From Chondrus crispus (lineage: Eukaryota; Rhodophyta; Florideophyceae; Gigartinales; Gigartinaceae), in assembly GCF_000350225.1 (NCBI RefSeq), contig NW_005179126.1, positions 62,001 through 126,000 of the forward strand: 64,000 nt of DNA, written 5' to 3'. The notes under the pieces were generated by a model. That model was not told the DNA's origin, did no database searches, and saw nothing but the letters and a program-made list of their open reading frames with translations. The position numbers were made by a program, and so were the translations under genes. Positions 47,540-57,770 of the stretch are shown here, piece by piece; the stretch's first letter is position 1; each line of letters starts with the position of its first letter.

Positions 47540-49311
47540 AACAAAAGGTGCAATGCCATTTGGTGAACAGTTCGTGTCGTCATCCAGGGCCCATTGGTCG
47601 ACACTGATCAGCGCTTCCATCCTTTCTCTCCTCCAGTCGCTGAAGCATTCCTCATTCCACATATTCTTATGCTGCCCTGAGTGCCGCTCGCGAGCCAGCA
47701 GGCGCCTCACCTTTAAGGAGAGATGTATCTTCGCAATATGCCCATACATATCTGCCCTCCTTTTCATGGCCCATTCCTCAAACATCCGTCGACCATGACG
47801 GCATTTCAGTGCCTCCTGTACCTCTGCCTGAAGCTTAGCACCCTCCTTACCGGCCAGTCTGTTGGCTTTCTCAACCCTCTGACTTTCCTTTTCCGTAGTA
47901 AAACCATGGCTTCATCACTTGTCAAAACCACACCATTTGTGGAATCAATAAATCCCGACTCTAATACCTGAGGCTTATAAAGCAGTTCCTCACTTGCTAG
48001 TCGCCGCTTATCATGTAAAAGTTGACACATCGCATCCATGCTGACCCACTGGTCTGGATTGTCATGGCTCAAAGGCCTTGTGTGCTTAAAAAGCCGCCCT
48101 GCATTCAGAGGGAATACTCCGGTTGCCTCAAAAGCCTTAGTTATATTTGCGTGTGTAAATGCAAACTTGTACGCCCTGCCCTTTCCAGCACATACGTCAA
48201 ACGCATCCAAAACCTGCTCCAACAAAGGCTTGCCCGCGACAAACGTCTCCACCATCCCCCTATATATGTTTCCATGGGGAAAACAACCCAACATCTAAAG
48301 GTTGTGTCGTTCCGCTTGTGTGGGCGGGGAGAGCGTATGCAATAAAATTATTGATTCGAAACAACTCTAAAACTCCCAAAGACATGTGGGACCGATAGCC
48401 ATCGCACAACCAAAGTATCTTTCGATTCCTATCTGTAAGGTCCTTCAAGTCAAGCACAATCTGCCTCGCCCAGGCCAAAAAATTGAACATGTCAACGCTT
48501 GCGACATCTGGGCGAGTTGCTATCATAGACCCACGAGGGAGGACATCAGCAATGCTTTCCAGTTTTTTATCTCATCCTCGTACCCTGAAGGACAAACATT
48601 GGCCTGGCTAAATCACCACTGGCATGGACACATGCCATCAATGTAATTCGGTTAACATTTTTAAATTGTGCTCGAGATGGATTCGGTCTCTCTTTGGACA
48701 CACAGTACACTTTGTGTCGAGATCGTTTGACATTGTCATTGTCAGCAGACATGCCGTTCTCATCAAGATTAATGATTCGTTTCGCGTCGATTTTGTGCTC
48801 AGCTATGAGGCGTTCTAAAGCTGCTTGGTGCTTGGTTAGCACTTCTGCATTTGTAGCGATATAACGTTTTGCGTCTTGCTTACACGGTTTTCAGAATGAC
48901 AAAACCCCAGCGTGTCGCTTCTGAAAGTTTCGACAAAACTTATCTCCCGGCCTGTTGTTCTTAAATCGCAGTTTTTGACGACGGTCCAAGGGGAAGTTGC
49001 TAACGAAATTTTGAACTGTATCCTTGAGATCATCACGTCGCATCCAACGACCATTCCGGCTGTACTCCAGCAGTATTTCTATAATTTGACCTTCTTCCTC
49101 AGCAGTTGAGTGAGCATCTTCTAAGAGGCAATTGGCGGTTATTGAGCCTATAATGAAACCCGGAGACTGACATGGGCGCAATGCAAGCTCCTTTTCTGAT
49201 ACTGCTCCCCGTGTCAACGGTCACGAATGCTTGTTGGAGAAAGCAGTGGTACGGACCAAGTCCATTGCGGCGTGGCACGACGGGTGTGGATTTGGCCATG
49301 AGAGTTCCCAT
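47540..49311 (-). pseudogene. Pogo-like DDE transposase pseudogene
   Basis: Fragments in successive frames give the pogo/jerky order. N-terminal helices lie near 49,300-48,900. RIINLDENGMS (first catalytic Asp) is near 48,780. ILWLCDGYRSHMS (second Asp) and TTQPLDVGLFSPWK (third acidic position) lie near 48,400-48,290. KAFEATGVFPLN is near 48,130, and a basic C-terminus (MFEEWAMKRRADMYGHIAKI) runs to about 47,540. At least three shifts break it. Relatives are pogo/Tigger and fungal/algal DDE_1 transposases. A shorter relic of the same type lies at 17.9 kb. Confidence 0.7.
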
Positions 49312-49669
49312 GGAGGGTACTGTAGAAGTGAAGGAATGAGGGATAGTTGGTAGTCTGAAGTCTATGGTTTGGCACTACGAGGGAAGAAGTTGGAATATCA
49401 TTGTCTTGGGATATATGCCTTGGGGACATGGATTCTTCAGTGACGCCGAACGACCGTTTATGTTCCAGAGCCCGCCCTTTTTTGAATCGCCAACAGCAAA
49501 TGACCATTCTGGGGGTACAGAGCGCAACGAAGCCAATGGCGGTGTCCAACGCAGTCAAACACCACTCCTCGCGCTGGTATTGGCCTTTCCCAGTTGTGCA
49601 GCGAAGGTCAACGAAGTGTCCAAGGACCCGTACTTCTATAATCTATGGGAAATATCACGACTAGGAGGG
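49312..49669. other. No clear gene; possible N-terminal end of the pogo element
   Basis: Minus-strand readings before 49,311 (for example HGQIHTRRATPQWTWSVPLL) may belong to the pogo transposase N-terminus, but frames are broken. No TIR was recognised. Confidence 0.3.
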
Positions 49670-49699
49670 GAATGAGTGCCATTTGACTTTATCAGTAAG

Positions 49700-49860
49700 C
49701 GAATTCCGGAAAAATAACAACTCAGTGGGGGAAATCCGGAAAAGTAACACATCAGTAGGGGAAACAACCTCTTCATACGCCAAAAACCCTCCGTAACAGA
49801 AGTGGTAGGGGAAACGAGTACATGGGGTTCCATCAGTAGGGGAACTGATCCGCTGTGACA
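49700..49860. repeat. Subterminal repeat cluster, left
   Basis: Four or five copies of a (C/A)TCAGTAGGGGAA-type motif within 160 bp (for example at ~49,769 and ~49,836). They may be transposase-binding sites. Confidence 0.55.
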
Positions 49861-49913
49861 AGTTTGATGGGCGAAAACAAATTTAAGCATATCTAGTAGG
49901 CAAATGTATTACC

Positions 49914-51153
49914 TCAGTCATCCTTAAAGAGCTGACGCAATTCACATTTGCGAGCCGTATGTCCCTTGAGATGGCACAGTGAACACGAGTAAGAACGTTT
50001 TCGAGCTCCCGGCCCTGCTTCATACAAAGAACGCTTCCGTTTCCCAGCATTTCGGACCGGTCTCCCGCGGGGTGGAGCAATAGCCACTGGTATATTAATT
50101 GAAGATCCTGGAAAGACCTGCTCATGGGCATCGAGTATCACCCTGTCGACATCTGCTTGAATTGGCATTGGAAAGATTACTCCATCGTACTGTTCTTTCC
50201 ACGCGACTGTCAAGTTTCTCGCCCCAATAAACTTGAACAAATTCATTGAGCCATACTTTTCACATATCACGGCTGTTCCGTGCCGGCACGGAAACATGGA
50301 ATCGTCTAAAGAAAAAGCACAGCACGACGGTGGCTCTTGTTCCTCTTTATTGAGAACCACCCGCCTGGTTTTGTTTCCGTCAACTGCACTGACTACTGTT
50401 GCTTCCATATGGTTTGTGCCATCTAAAAGCTTGACATGCTTTTGATAGGGCCTACTTCGACGGATCAACATTGCCAAATGTCTTTCAATGTGTGGCGGAA
50501 CAGGTTTCTCACAATTGAGAGCCACGTTCTGTCGTTTTAAAAATGCCTTTCGCTACAACTCAAGAACAGTTCGTAACATCGAGTGTGGTTCTACACTTCG
50601 AATTTGATTTCGGAGTGATGCACTCATTTGGCTTTCGTCCCCCTGCGAAGCTGTAATCAAGTCTTGCAGCCCGGCGTATGCTCGATATAGAGCCGTGTCT
50701 GGAAATCGAGATAGATATTCGGAGGTTTTCGATCCATACGTCCGTTTCACCGCGTTCACGGCACTACGTGAGGGAGCGCGCACGGCTTCCTCGTATTGAG
50801 CGAGACCTGTCGTTTTTTCCTTCCCCAATGCTTTAGCCATGTTTTTCTTAACATGCAAATGGTCAAGGAATACTGTCGCATTTTCTATAGTCTTTTCGAA
50901 AGAGCGATCAATAGACTTTTCCTGATTGACAATTGTAACTCGACCTGGTACATCAAAGCCTGACACGTTTTTCAGATTCCTGAATACCATAGTCCAAGAA
51001 TCTTCAGACTCAGTCGCAACCGTGTGCGCAAATAGCAGAGGAACTAAATTATGGTTCGCATCATAGACAACAACTCCATAAGTAGTGCCATATGACTGTG
51101 GTCTGCACCCTTGACAATGGGCGGCATCAGCTGCTGTCGTTGCCCTCCCGTAC
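49914..51153 (-). pseudogene. MULE transposase, catalytic and SWIM part
   Basis: From the LTR junction at 51,153 the frame gives ADAAHCQGCRPQSYGTTYGV, VVYDANHNLVPLLFAH and ATESEDSWTMVFRNL, the front of the MULE catalytic domain. VTIVNQEKSIDRSFEKT follows, where the second catalytic Asp is expected (Asn here), and then FLDHLHVKKNMAKAL. After an in-frame TAG at 50,553-50,555 comes a SWIM zinc finger (CCAFSLDDSMFPCRHGTAVI) and a C-terminal CCHC-like knuckle (CSLCHLKGHTARKC). The stop and the changed residue indicate an inactive copy. Confidence 0.7.
51149..51153. repeat. Target-site duplication CGTAC (left)
   Basis: CGTAC precedes the solo LTR and is repeated at 51,914-51,918. Confidence 0.9.
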
Positions 51154-51913
51154 TGTAGTGCAGTGACTCTGTACTGTACGCCTGGTCACCGCCGTCGTGG
51201 GGCCGCGCTCCCCGCCTTGGACACGTATACTGTGCGCGCACACTTGGGAAAGTACTCCACGTGTACCACACGTGGACACACGTGTATGACAGTCGTATGA
51301 CACGTATATGATACGTGTACAACACGTGAACGACACGTATACATACGTGGTACCCACAATTTTCTACGCTTATTAGCGTCTAATGCCAAGTGGCAATTCT
51401 AATGACGATAATTAATTATTAACTACCCATTTAGTAACCGACGCCGACGACGGCGCTCGGCCTATATAGGTCGGGTGTCGGAAGGCGCTGCAGTAAAGAG
51501 GCATCAGGTGGTCCGACCCCATCTCTGGTAGGATCCTCTACGTTTCCTATCTAGTTGGCTAAGTCTGGTACCTGCACCTTTCGTTGTCATCCTTTTTCTT
51601 GTTTTTCATTTACTTTTTTCCCTATTTTCTACATTTCTACACTTCTACTTCCTTCTTTCTTCTGCCTTCTTGTTTTGTTCTTCTTCGACGCTGTCGATAG
51701 CGGTCCGCGACGCGACCGCCACACCCACTCCTTTTAGTTACTCGATCCAGAGTACCCCTTCACGCGCTGACGGCGACTCTACCCGCGATTCTCGCGTTAC
51801 CTCTGAGCTACCACAGGCAGAGGGCCCCGAACACCCTGGTGGTGACTGGACATACGGCTTTCCCTCATAGCGAGATTTACGCCCTCGTTGGCGAGTGTGT
51901 CCAATGCACTACA
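51154..51913 (+). repeat. Solo LTR (760 bp), TGTAGTGCA family
   Basis: It starts TGTAGTGCA and ends TGCACTACA, with repeated CACGTGT/ACACGTAT blocks, a TATA-like CCTATATAGG near 51,462 and a perfect 5 bp duplication. No internal retroelement sequence remains, so two LTRs recombined after insertion into the MULE gene. Removing it and one duplication restores the MULE reading frame in register. Confidence 0.92.
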
Positions 51914-53380
51914 CGTACCGACAGAAATGAATACCGATATTGGGAACAAATACGAATCCTGAATAATATCGCCTGCCTTCAACAATATTGGAGCATTGCA
52001 CAATTCTGTGATCAAACTGTTCTTCTTCTGGAAGGAGTCCACCTTTCTTAAGTTGATGGAATATGAACCTAGCGGCCTTGACGCGAATTTCTCGCATTTC
52101 GTCCGCAGAGCAAGTAAATATTTCCACATAGTGAGCCAGTTCCCGTAATAACAAGGCATATCCCTCCATACAAGCCCTATCTTAAAGTCTGTTGGCGGCC
52201 ATCATGCGTGATAATTCGGTCTTTATGGCACGAAAGTGTCGCAGACCTGCCTGGCAGGTGTAAATCTGCTTCGCGTTAACAATTGATACGATAAATCTCG
52301 TAGTCACTGACGGGTTTCTTGAAGTTCTGGAAGAATCATTCGTCCCACTTTTTTTGCGGTATAGGCAGGCGCGCAAATTCCCCCACTATTTTTGTCACTT
52401 GAAACAACTTTTCCCGAACATGCAGACAAGTGGCCTTTGAACTCCTGCAATCTCCACATTCTAGTTCCTGGGTTTCGTAAAAACAGCAATTTTGCTTTGC
52501 AATGACGTTCCCGGCACGTTAGAGAAACTGTTTCTGCAGTTTGATGAATATTGACACCTCCTTGTATAGATAGAAAGGCTGTATGCGCGAGGCAATACTT
52601 TTCGCTTTTCCACCTTGAATTCATTTCAAGACCGTTTCCAGGAATTAATTCAACTGCACGTTGCGGATACCAACTTTCAGATGCTCTACTCTCCTCCGCA
52701 AGCGCTTGCCTAGCCTCTTCTCTTATTCTTTTATTGTAAGAACGCTTGCTTGCTCGTACTCTATTTAACGTTTCCAATTCTGTTGATGATCGGTCGTGGA
52801 AGCTTGTCGTTTTTGTTTTGGATATGGTCTTTCGAGGAGTTGATATTTGTTCTGGTATTATATCTCCAGTGAGATCTTGCTGTTTTGTTTCCGAGACAAA
52901 AATCAAGCTGTCATCGGAACTCTTCTCAGAGTGATCCGAATTGTCGTAAGCATAACTTGGACGATACTCATCCGAGTCACGATTAAACTTTTCTCTCATC
53001 GATTCGCCTTCGTCGCTGGGGAAAAAGCTTTCAAAAATGTTATCATCTCCGAAGCCTTCAGGAGACGACCATTGTTCTCTGTCACATTGAAGATTGTCGC
53101 CGTTTTCAAAACCAGTAAATGTAATCGTTTCCGGAATGAAACAAGAACTGCCACTTGCGTGGCTCTCAGCGTACTCTTTGCATTGCTCAAAGCACTTCGA
53201 TATCCTTTGCGTGCAGCGAGTTGCCAACTCAATATTATCAGTACCACCTTTGTCCGGATGGACCTTGAGGCAGACGCTCAAGTAAGCACGTCGAATATCC
53301 GACAATGCGACACTCTTCTCTGTGCTTTCTAGGTAGAAGATCTTCAGAACCGAGGTATTTTTCGGGATCGCACTAATTCC
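51914..53380 (-). pseudogene. MULE transposase, N-terminal part with DnaJ J-domain and FLYWCH/GCM-type zinc finger
   Basis: The frame is open from 53,380. It begins with a J-domain: helix text SDIRRAYLSVCLKVHPDKGG with the HPD tripeptide, then ATRCTQRISKCFEQ. An acidic/serine-rich linker of ~150 residues follows. In the same ORF comes a zinc-binding module CRERHCKAKLLFLRNPGTRM ... GHLSAC, typical of MULE/FAR1-related DNA-binding domains. Near 52,330 the frame shifts to NPSVTTRFIVSIVNAKQIYT, then an in-frame TAA (~52,182) and LLLRELAHYVEIFTCSADEM, leading to the solo LTR junction. J-domains recruit Hsp70. A J-domain at the head of a transposase is unusual. Confidence 0.65.
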
Positions 53381-53429
53381 TTAAAGCGTTTCTTCAGTTG
53401 CGTTTCCCCTTAATCTTAAGCGATGAACG

Positions 53430-53570
53430 AAGTCGCGATCAGTAGGGGAATGCGACTGCGTAGCGTTATTCAGAGTTTGTGGGGAGAGGTCGGGATGAGT
53501 GGGGGAACTAGACAGAGGCGACAGGATCAGTACGTGACACGTACTACGTGTCTGAATGAGTGGGGGAATT
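53430..53570. repeat. Subterminal repeat cluster, right
   Basis: ATCAGTAGGGGAA, GATGAGTGGGGGAA and GAATGAGTGGGGGAA, plus two ATCAGTACGTGA motifs, all in plus orientation. They match the left cluster and, in the other orientation, motifs at 63,285-63,430. Confidence 0.55.
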
Positions 53571-53677
53571 AGACAGCGGCGACAAAATCAGTACGTGATA
53601 CCCAAATGTTTGACAAATATAGTTCTGACGAGTCCCTTGTTTGACTTGACACCAGCGGCGTGGTATTTTTAACAATA

Positions 53678-53696
53678 AAGTTGAACGGTTCAACTT
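53678..53696. repeat. 19 bp perfect palindrome
   Basis: AAGTTGAAC G GTTCAACTT lies between the MULE right end and the DIRS-like element. It may be an element terminus. Confidence 0.7.
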
Positions 53697-53820
53697 AAAA
53701 CCCATCGCCATGAGACATTAGCCACGGATACTGTACACAGCATAATTCCGCGGTTATGCCCATGGCGACCCTGCCGCAATCCCCCTTCCTGCAATAAACG
53801 ACGAACCACCCGCTCGGAAA

Positions 53821-54777
53821 CTAGAAGACGGCGGGCGGTGGACGGGGGATAGTGACGCTGAGGAGGAGGGCTCGACCGGTTTGGAGGTATGTGGTGGCGC
53901 TTTTGGGATCCGACCAGCGCCCGCGTCGAATAATATCGGAAATAGGGCAACTATGGAGGGAGTCATGCGTGGCACCCCCATGGCGTAGACTGTGTAGAGT
54001 AAACCCCACATTGCCCAAGTCAGGCCATTGCAGCGCGCGGTGAAATGTTTTGTGCAAGGTCTCATACTGTAGCGGGAACAGCTTTCCAAGTCCTTCTACT
54101 TCGGACCGGCGGGCAGCCACGTAACTGGGTAAAATTTCGAGAAGGAAGGGGTCTGAAATCTGTACGAACTGGTTTGGGCCAGTCTTGGTTTGGACGAGTC
54201 GCAAACCGGCGAGGGAAGGAAGCCCCCAGTGCCGCAGACGAGAGTCACCTGATAGGGCGATGTCCTGGACTTCTAAATTAAGCAGCTCGTTTGCCCGTAG
54301 ATAACAATTGAACTGGAGGCGAAATGAGACATTATAAATGGAAAGACCACGCTTTTGGCACTCACAGGCAAGACCGTTGAGTATTGAGTAGGAGACCGGC
54401 CGGGGTGACTTTCGAGGGACGAGACGGTCCCAACCACGCCGGGCCAAGCGGCATCCGACAAGCTTCTTGCGGTGGGCGGGCACAAGAAACTCATAGCCGA
54501 AGACCTCGTGTACCATGCGATTCTTTGCGCCGCGGGAGGGATCGTCCTGGTAAGTGCACAACAGGAAGCGCTCTAGGGCAGCATCCACCTGTTCGGACGA
54601 GCAAGCTCGCAAATCTCGTTCATGACAGTAGGCCGCATATCGAAGAACTCCCGCACGATAAACTATTAAATTTTTAGGAGCGACCGCATTGCGGTGCAGC
54701 ACGGAGACAGACTCAAGCGCGGGGCTAATCTGTGCGGCGATAGACGTTTCGGGGGGCATACCGGCGTGAGGCGGCAT
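53821..54777 (-). CDS. Tyrosine recombinase of the DIRS-like element
   Basis: ATG at 54,775-54,777, 319 residues, uninterrupted; a GTG at 54,864 would lengthen it. The N-terminal part is a SAM-like DNA-binding region (FLLCTYQDDPSRGAKNRMVH). The catalytic part has the first Arg region (NCYLRANELLNLEV) and the C-terminal box LHSLRHGGATH with RGRWSDPKSATTYLQ, giving the H-x-x-R pair and the nucleophile Tyr. The enzyme inserts a circular cDNA without cutting a duplication. It overlaps the RT ORF by 53 bases. Confidence 0.8.
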   Translation of the reverse strand: MPPHAGMPPETSIAAQISPALESVSVLHRNAVAPKNLIVYRAGVLRYAAYCHERDLRACSSEQVDAALERFLLCTYQDDPSRGAKNRMVHEVFGYEFLVPAHRKKLVGCRLARRGWDRLVPRKSPRPVSYSILNGLACECQKRGLSIYNVSFRLQFNCYLRANELLNLEVQDIALSGDSRLRHWGLPSLAGLRLVQTKTGPNQFVQISDPFLLEILPSYVAARRSEVEGLGKLFPLQYETLHKTFHRALQWPDLGNVGFTLHSLRHGGATHDSLHSCPISDIIRRGRWSDPKSATTYLQTGRALLLSVTIPRPPPAVF

Positions 54778-57473
54778 CTGCAGGTTGGATGTCCGTCGGA
54801 ACCCAGTGCAACAGTAGCTCAACGTTGGCGAGCAGAGCGTAAGCAGAGAGCTTACGGCAAGCACGATTCAAGCGTCCAGACGGACTGCGCCCTTTTGCCA
54901 ATGCACCAAGGCCAACAAGGCTGTCTAATATGACCATGACACGTGACCCTCGAGTCACACGTGACCTGCCCATGTGACGGACAGCAAAAATTAATGCCTC
55001 AATTTCCAGAACGTTGATATGATAGGCTCGAGCAGACACTCGCCAACGATGTATGATAGCCGTTTTCCACTGTAAAGAGGCCCACTTGGTCCGTACGGGG
55101 TGGTCCTCGGTCCAGGCCGCGGCCAGCCTTTTAGAATGTTTATCATATTCAAAATCGGGTTCAGAAGCTAACCGCGCTCTCTGGTCTCCGTCGTCGGGGG
55201 CATCAATGTCCATGTCTGGAAAGGAGTACCAGCCCATGAGGACTCGTGCATCTCGGAACAGTGAGAGAGGCGGAGTGCCGCCTACCGGCTCGTCTGTGTA
55301 CACGACGCCAGCCCCCCACGGCGATGCATCTGTTGCGTAGAGACGGTGCGCAACAGGACGTGTCAAATCGCGGAAAATGACCGGAGTAAGTCCAAGTAGC
55401 ACTTGTAGCTCTGCGATTTGAGGCACGAGAAGGGGGCGAGCAACGTGGGGCCGAAGGAGAGATGCGAGGCGGTAGCAATCTGAAAACGCACTCAACAAGG
55501 GGCGACGGAGTAGAAGCGGCCAGACCCAGCGTCCCAACAGACGTTGCATCTCGCGGGGAGTAGCCCGGCGGCGTTGGAGCAATGCGTAGGTGTCATTGAC
55601 AAGCGTATGTAGATATTGCGGCTTCGGCGATACCAGACCCGTCTGGTGTACAGCGAGACCGAGGCACACAGTGAGGGGACGTATGGCGCTTGCCGGCTGG
55701 TCTTTTAACAAGTGAACGGGCAACTCACTGACATCCATATGTTCCTTAATGGACCGATGGCGACTGTTAACCTGATGTACAGACGTCCCCAGTACCACCA
55801 AGTCATCAATATACGGTAGCAGCGTCAGAACCGAACTCGAAAATGGCCGCGACGAGTAGCTACCGAGGAGCAGCAGAGCTCCTTCCGGAACGCCAGCACG
55901 TCTGAGAATCTCCAAATGCACCGATTGGGCGAAGCGGACGGCAAGTGAACAGCCCATCGGAACGACTTTGAGGGCAGGGAAGTAGTAGTCTGCTCTGAGG
56001 GATGAGTCAAAAGACGGTCCCCAGACACGTGGTAGCCCGAAGTAGCGCCAGAGCCATGCTGGCGCTAGGAGTCTGTTGTACATTTGACTGACGTCCGATG
56101 TAGAGGCGAAGAGCGGGTCCAGCGAAGCGAGGTAGACTTCTCCCAGCATGTCAGGAGAGGGAAGCACAACAGTAGCAAGCTCGTGATTGAAGCAGAGGTT
56201 AGAACGCCGCCCGTCCCAAATGAGACGCTGTGGGCTGTTCGTGTCGAGCGTCTTGGAGAGACCAAAAATCCCGTTCTCTACTACCCCATGGCCAGGCGGA
56301 AACATGCAGATCATCCCCACCGCTTTCATTCGGCGAAGGAGAGGGACGTATTCCCCCTTCTGGACGTTGCATAGTGTAGTATAACCCCCCCTGGGGCTTT
56401 TTAGTTAGATTAGATCAACAACGGATCTAGTGCTATAGAGCCCGATGCTCTACAGTACTACCGCGCGTGGCCACGTGTACCCCTCGGGTACAGGGCGCAC
56501 GCGTGCACACGGGTACACGTGTACCGCGCGGGACGGAAGCGCACGCACACACGTGTACTGTCAGCCACGATGGCTGACAGTATTACAGTACGGTCCGATC
56601 CGTGCTACAGTAGACCACTACAGTACTTCGGTACTGTAGTGTTATAGGTTGTTTTGTATATTAAATATGGAGCGGACCGGCGGCGGTGGAGGAGGACAAG
56701 GAGGGACTTGTCACCCACCGACCGTCAAGGTCCGACATCCCGCTTATTCTAGAGTAGCGTTCGCTATCTACCTTAGAACGGCACCGAGCGCGGGTTGAGG
56801 ACGCGGGCGGTACGCCCACGAGCCGGCTCCGCCTCCAGCCGTCGGTACTGGATCGTAACCCAGTACCGCGCCGGGGCGTCGAGGCGTCGAACCGCTCGCG
56901 CGTACCGGCGTCCTCCCCGTTCCCGCTCTACCGCGCTACCCGGGCCCGCTGCCCGGTGCCGTTAGCTGGTGTCCCGCTTCACCCCCGTCTTCCCGATCGA
57001 CAAGGGTCTCGGTCGAACTGTGCATGCACCCTTATCGCTGGGGGTGTTTATGCTACACATAGGACAGGCAACCGTCCCAAAGACTCCGTGGACGGTTGAG
57101 GGTCGCAAAGAAAGTTCCCTTCGAGCAATAGATTCCTTTCCTCCAAGGGAAGGAGCTGCATTAAATCTGCAGTAGCGGCCTCCCCAGGATCCGGCAGAGC
57201 GGCGCGAGTAGAAGTGAGCTTCTCAGCACGCGCACTGCTCGGACCATACATAGGAAGCCGGGATGGCACGTCATCATCTTCAGGTACGGCAGCATCTCTC
57301 AGACGTACGAAAGAAGTGACGGCCTGCGACAGTTCGGTCCTCGCACGGGGAGGGATGGATGTGATGTCCACCCCGCGAGGCACCGTTCCGATGCCGCTCC
57401 GCAACCACTCGACGGAACGTAGCAGTTCGTCCAGCACCTCGGGTGCCTGAGGACGAAGAATGTTCGAGGACAT
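54725..57473 (-). pseudogene. RT/RNase H ORF of the DIRS-like element, split by a solo LTR
   Basis: The ATG at 57,471-57,473 opens the frame, and the solo LTR enters at 57,057. On the other side, from 56,374, the frame continues in register. The RT has GIFGLSKTLDTNSP, RLIWDGRRSNLCF and the catalytic LPYIDDLVVLG. RNase H begins at LYATDASPWGAGVVY and includes INVLEIEALIFAVRH. It ends at 54,725. Apart from the insertion I see no stop. The N-terminal 140 residues are a linker rich in acidic and proline residues. Confidence 0.75.
56375..57057 (+). repeat. Solo LTR (683 bp) of the outer Ty3 family
   Basis: It starts TGTAGTATAAC and ends TTTATGCTACA, flanked by CATAG on both sides (56,370-56,374 and 57,058-57,062). 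It is related block by block to the LTR at 43,661-44,281. It contains CACGTGTAC repeats and an inverted TGTCAGCC/GGCTGACA pair near 56,560. Confidence 0.92.
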
Positions 57474-57770
57474 GTTCGGTGGTGCGGTTGTGGTGTCGTG
57501 TCTTTTTTTTAAACGTTTTGCCAGAATTTTTTTCACCTTCACCTCAATGAAGCAGAAGAGGGATAAAAATCTCGATTGGGATACCCTCTTCTAATGAGAT
57601 CTACACAAAGAATGAAAAAGAGAACAGAACGGTCGGTCGAGGCGGGGCGACGGTGAAAACAAAAGAAATGGAGATATGATAGAAAATAGCATAGAGATAG
57701 AAAGAGAGTGATAAAGAAGGGGGGAGGAAGACAGAAGCAGGCCAGTGAAGGGCTAGCGGTAGTTTAACTC

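Larger units (their letters stand above)
49670..53600 (-). mobile_element. MULE (Mutator-like) element with J-domain transposase
   Basis: The transposase gene (53,380 to 49,914, minus strand) is bracketed by clusters of a short repeat: ATCAGTAGGGGAA variants at 49,700-49,860 and ATCAGTAGGGGAA/GAGTGGGGGAA variants at 53,430-53,570. Both clusters are in the same orientation. The true ends were not found. A solo LTR sits within the transposase gene. Confidence 0.55.

Noticed and set aside
51186..51389. Tandem-looking peptide repeats (VHVSYTC-like) on the minus strand
   Set aside because: They arise from CACGTGT/ACACGTAT repeats inside a solo LTR and are not a gene or CRISPR array.
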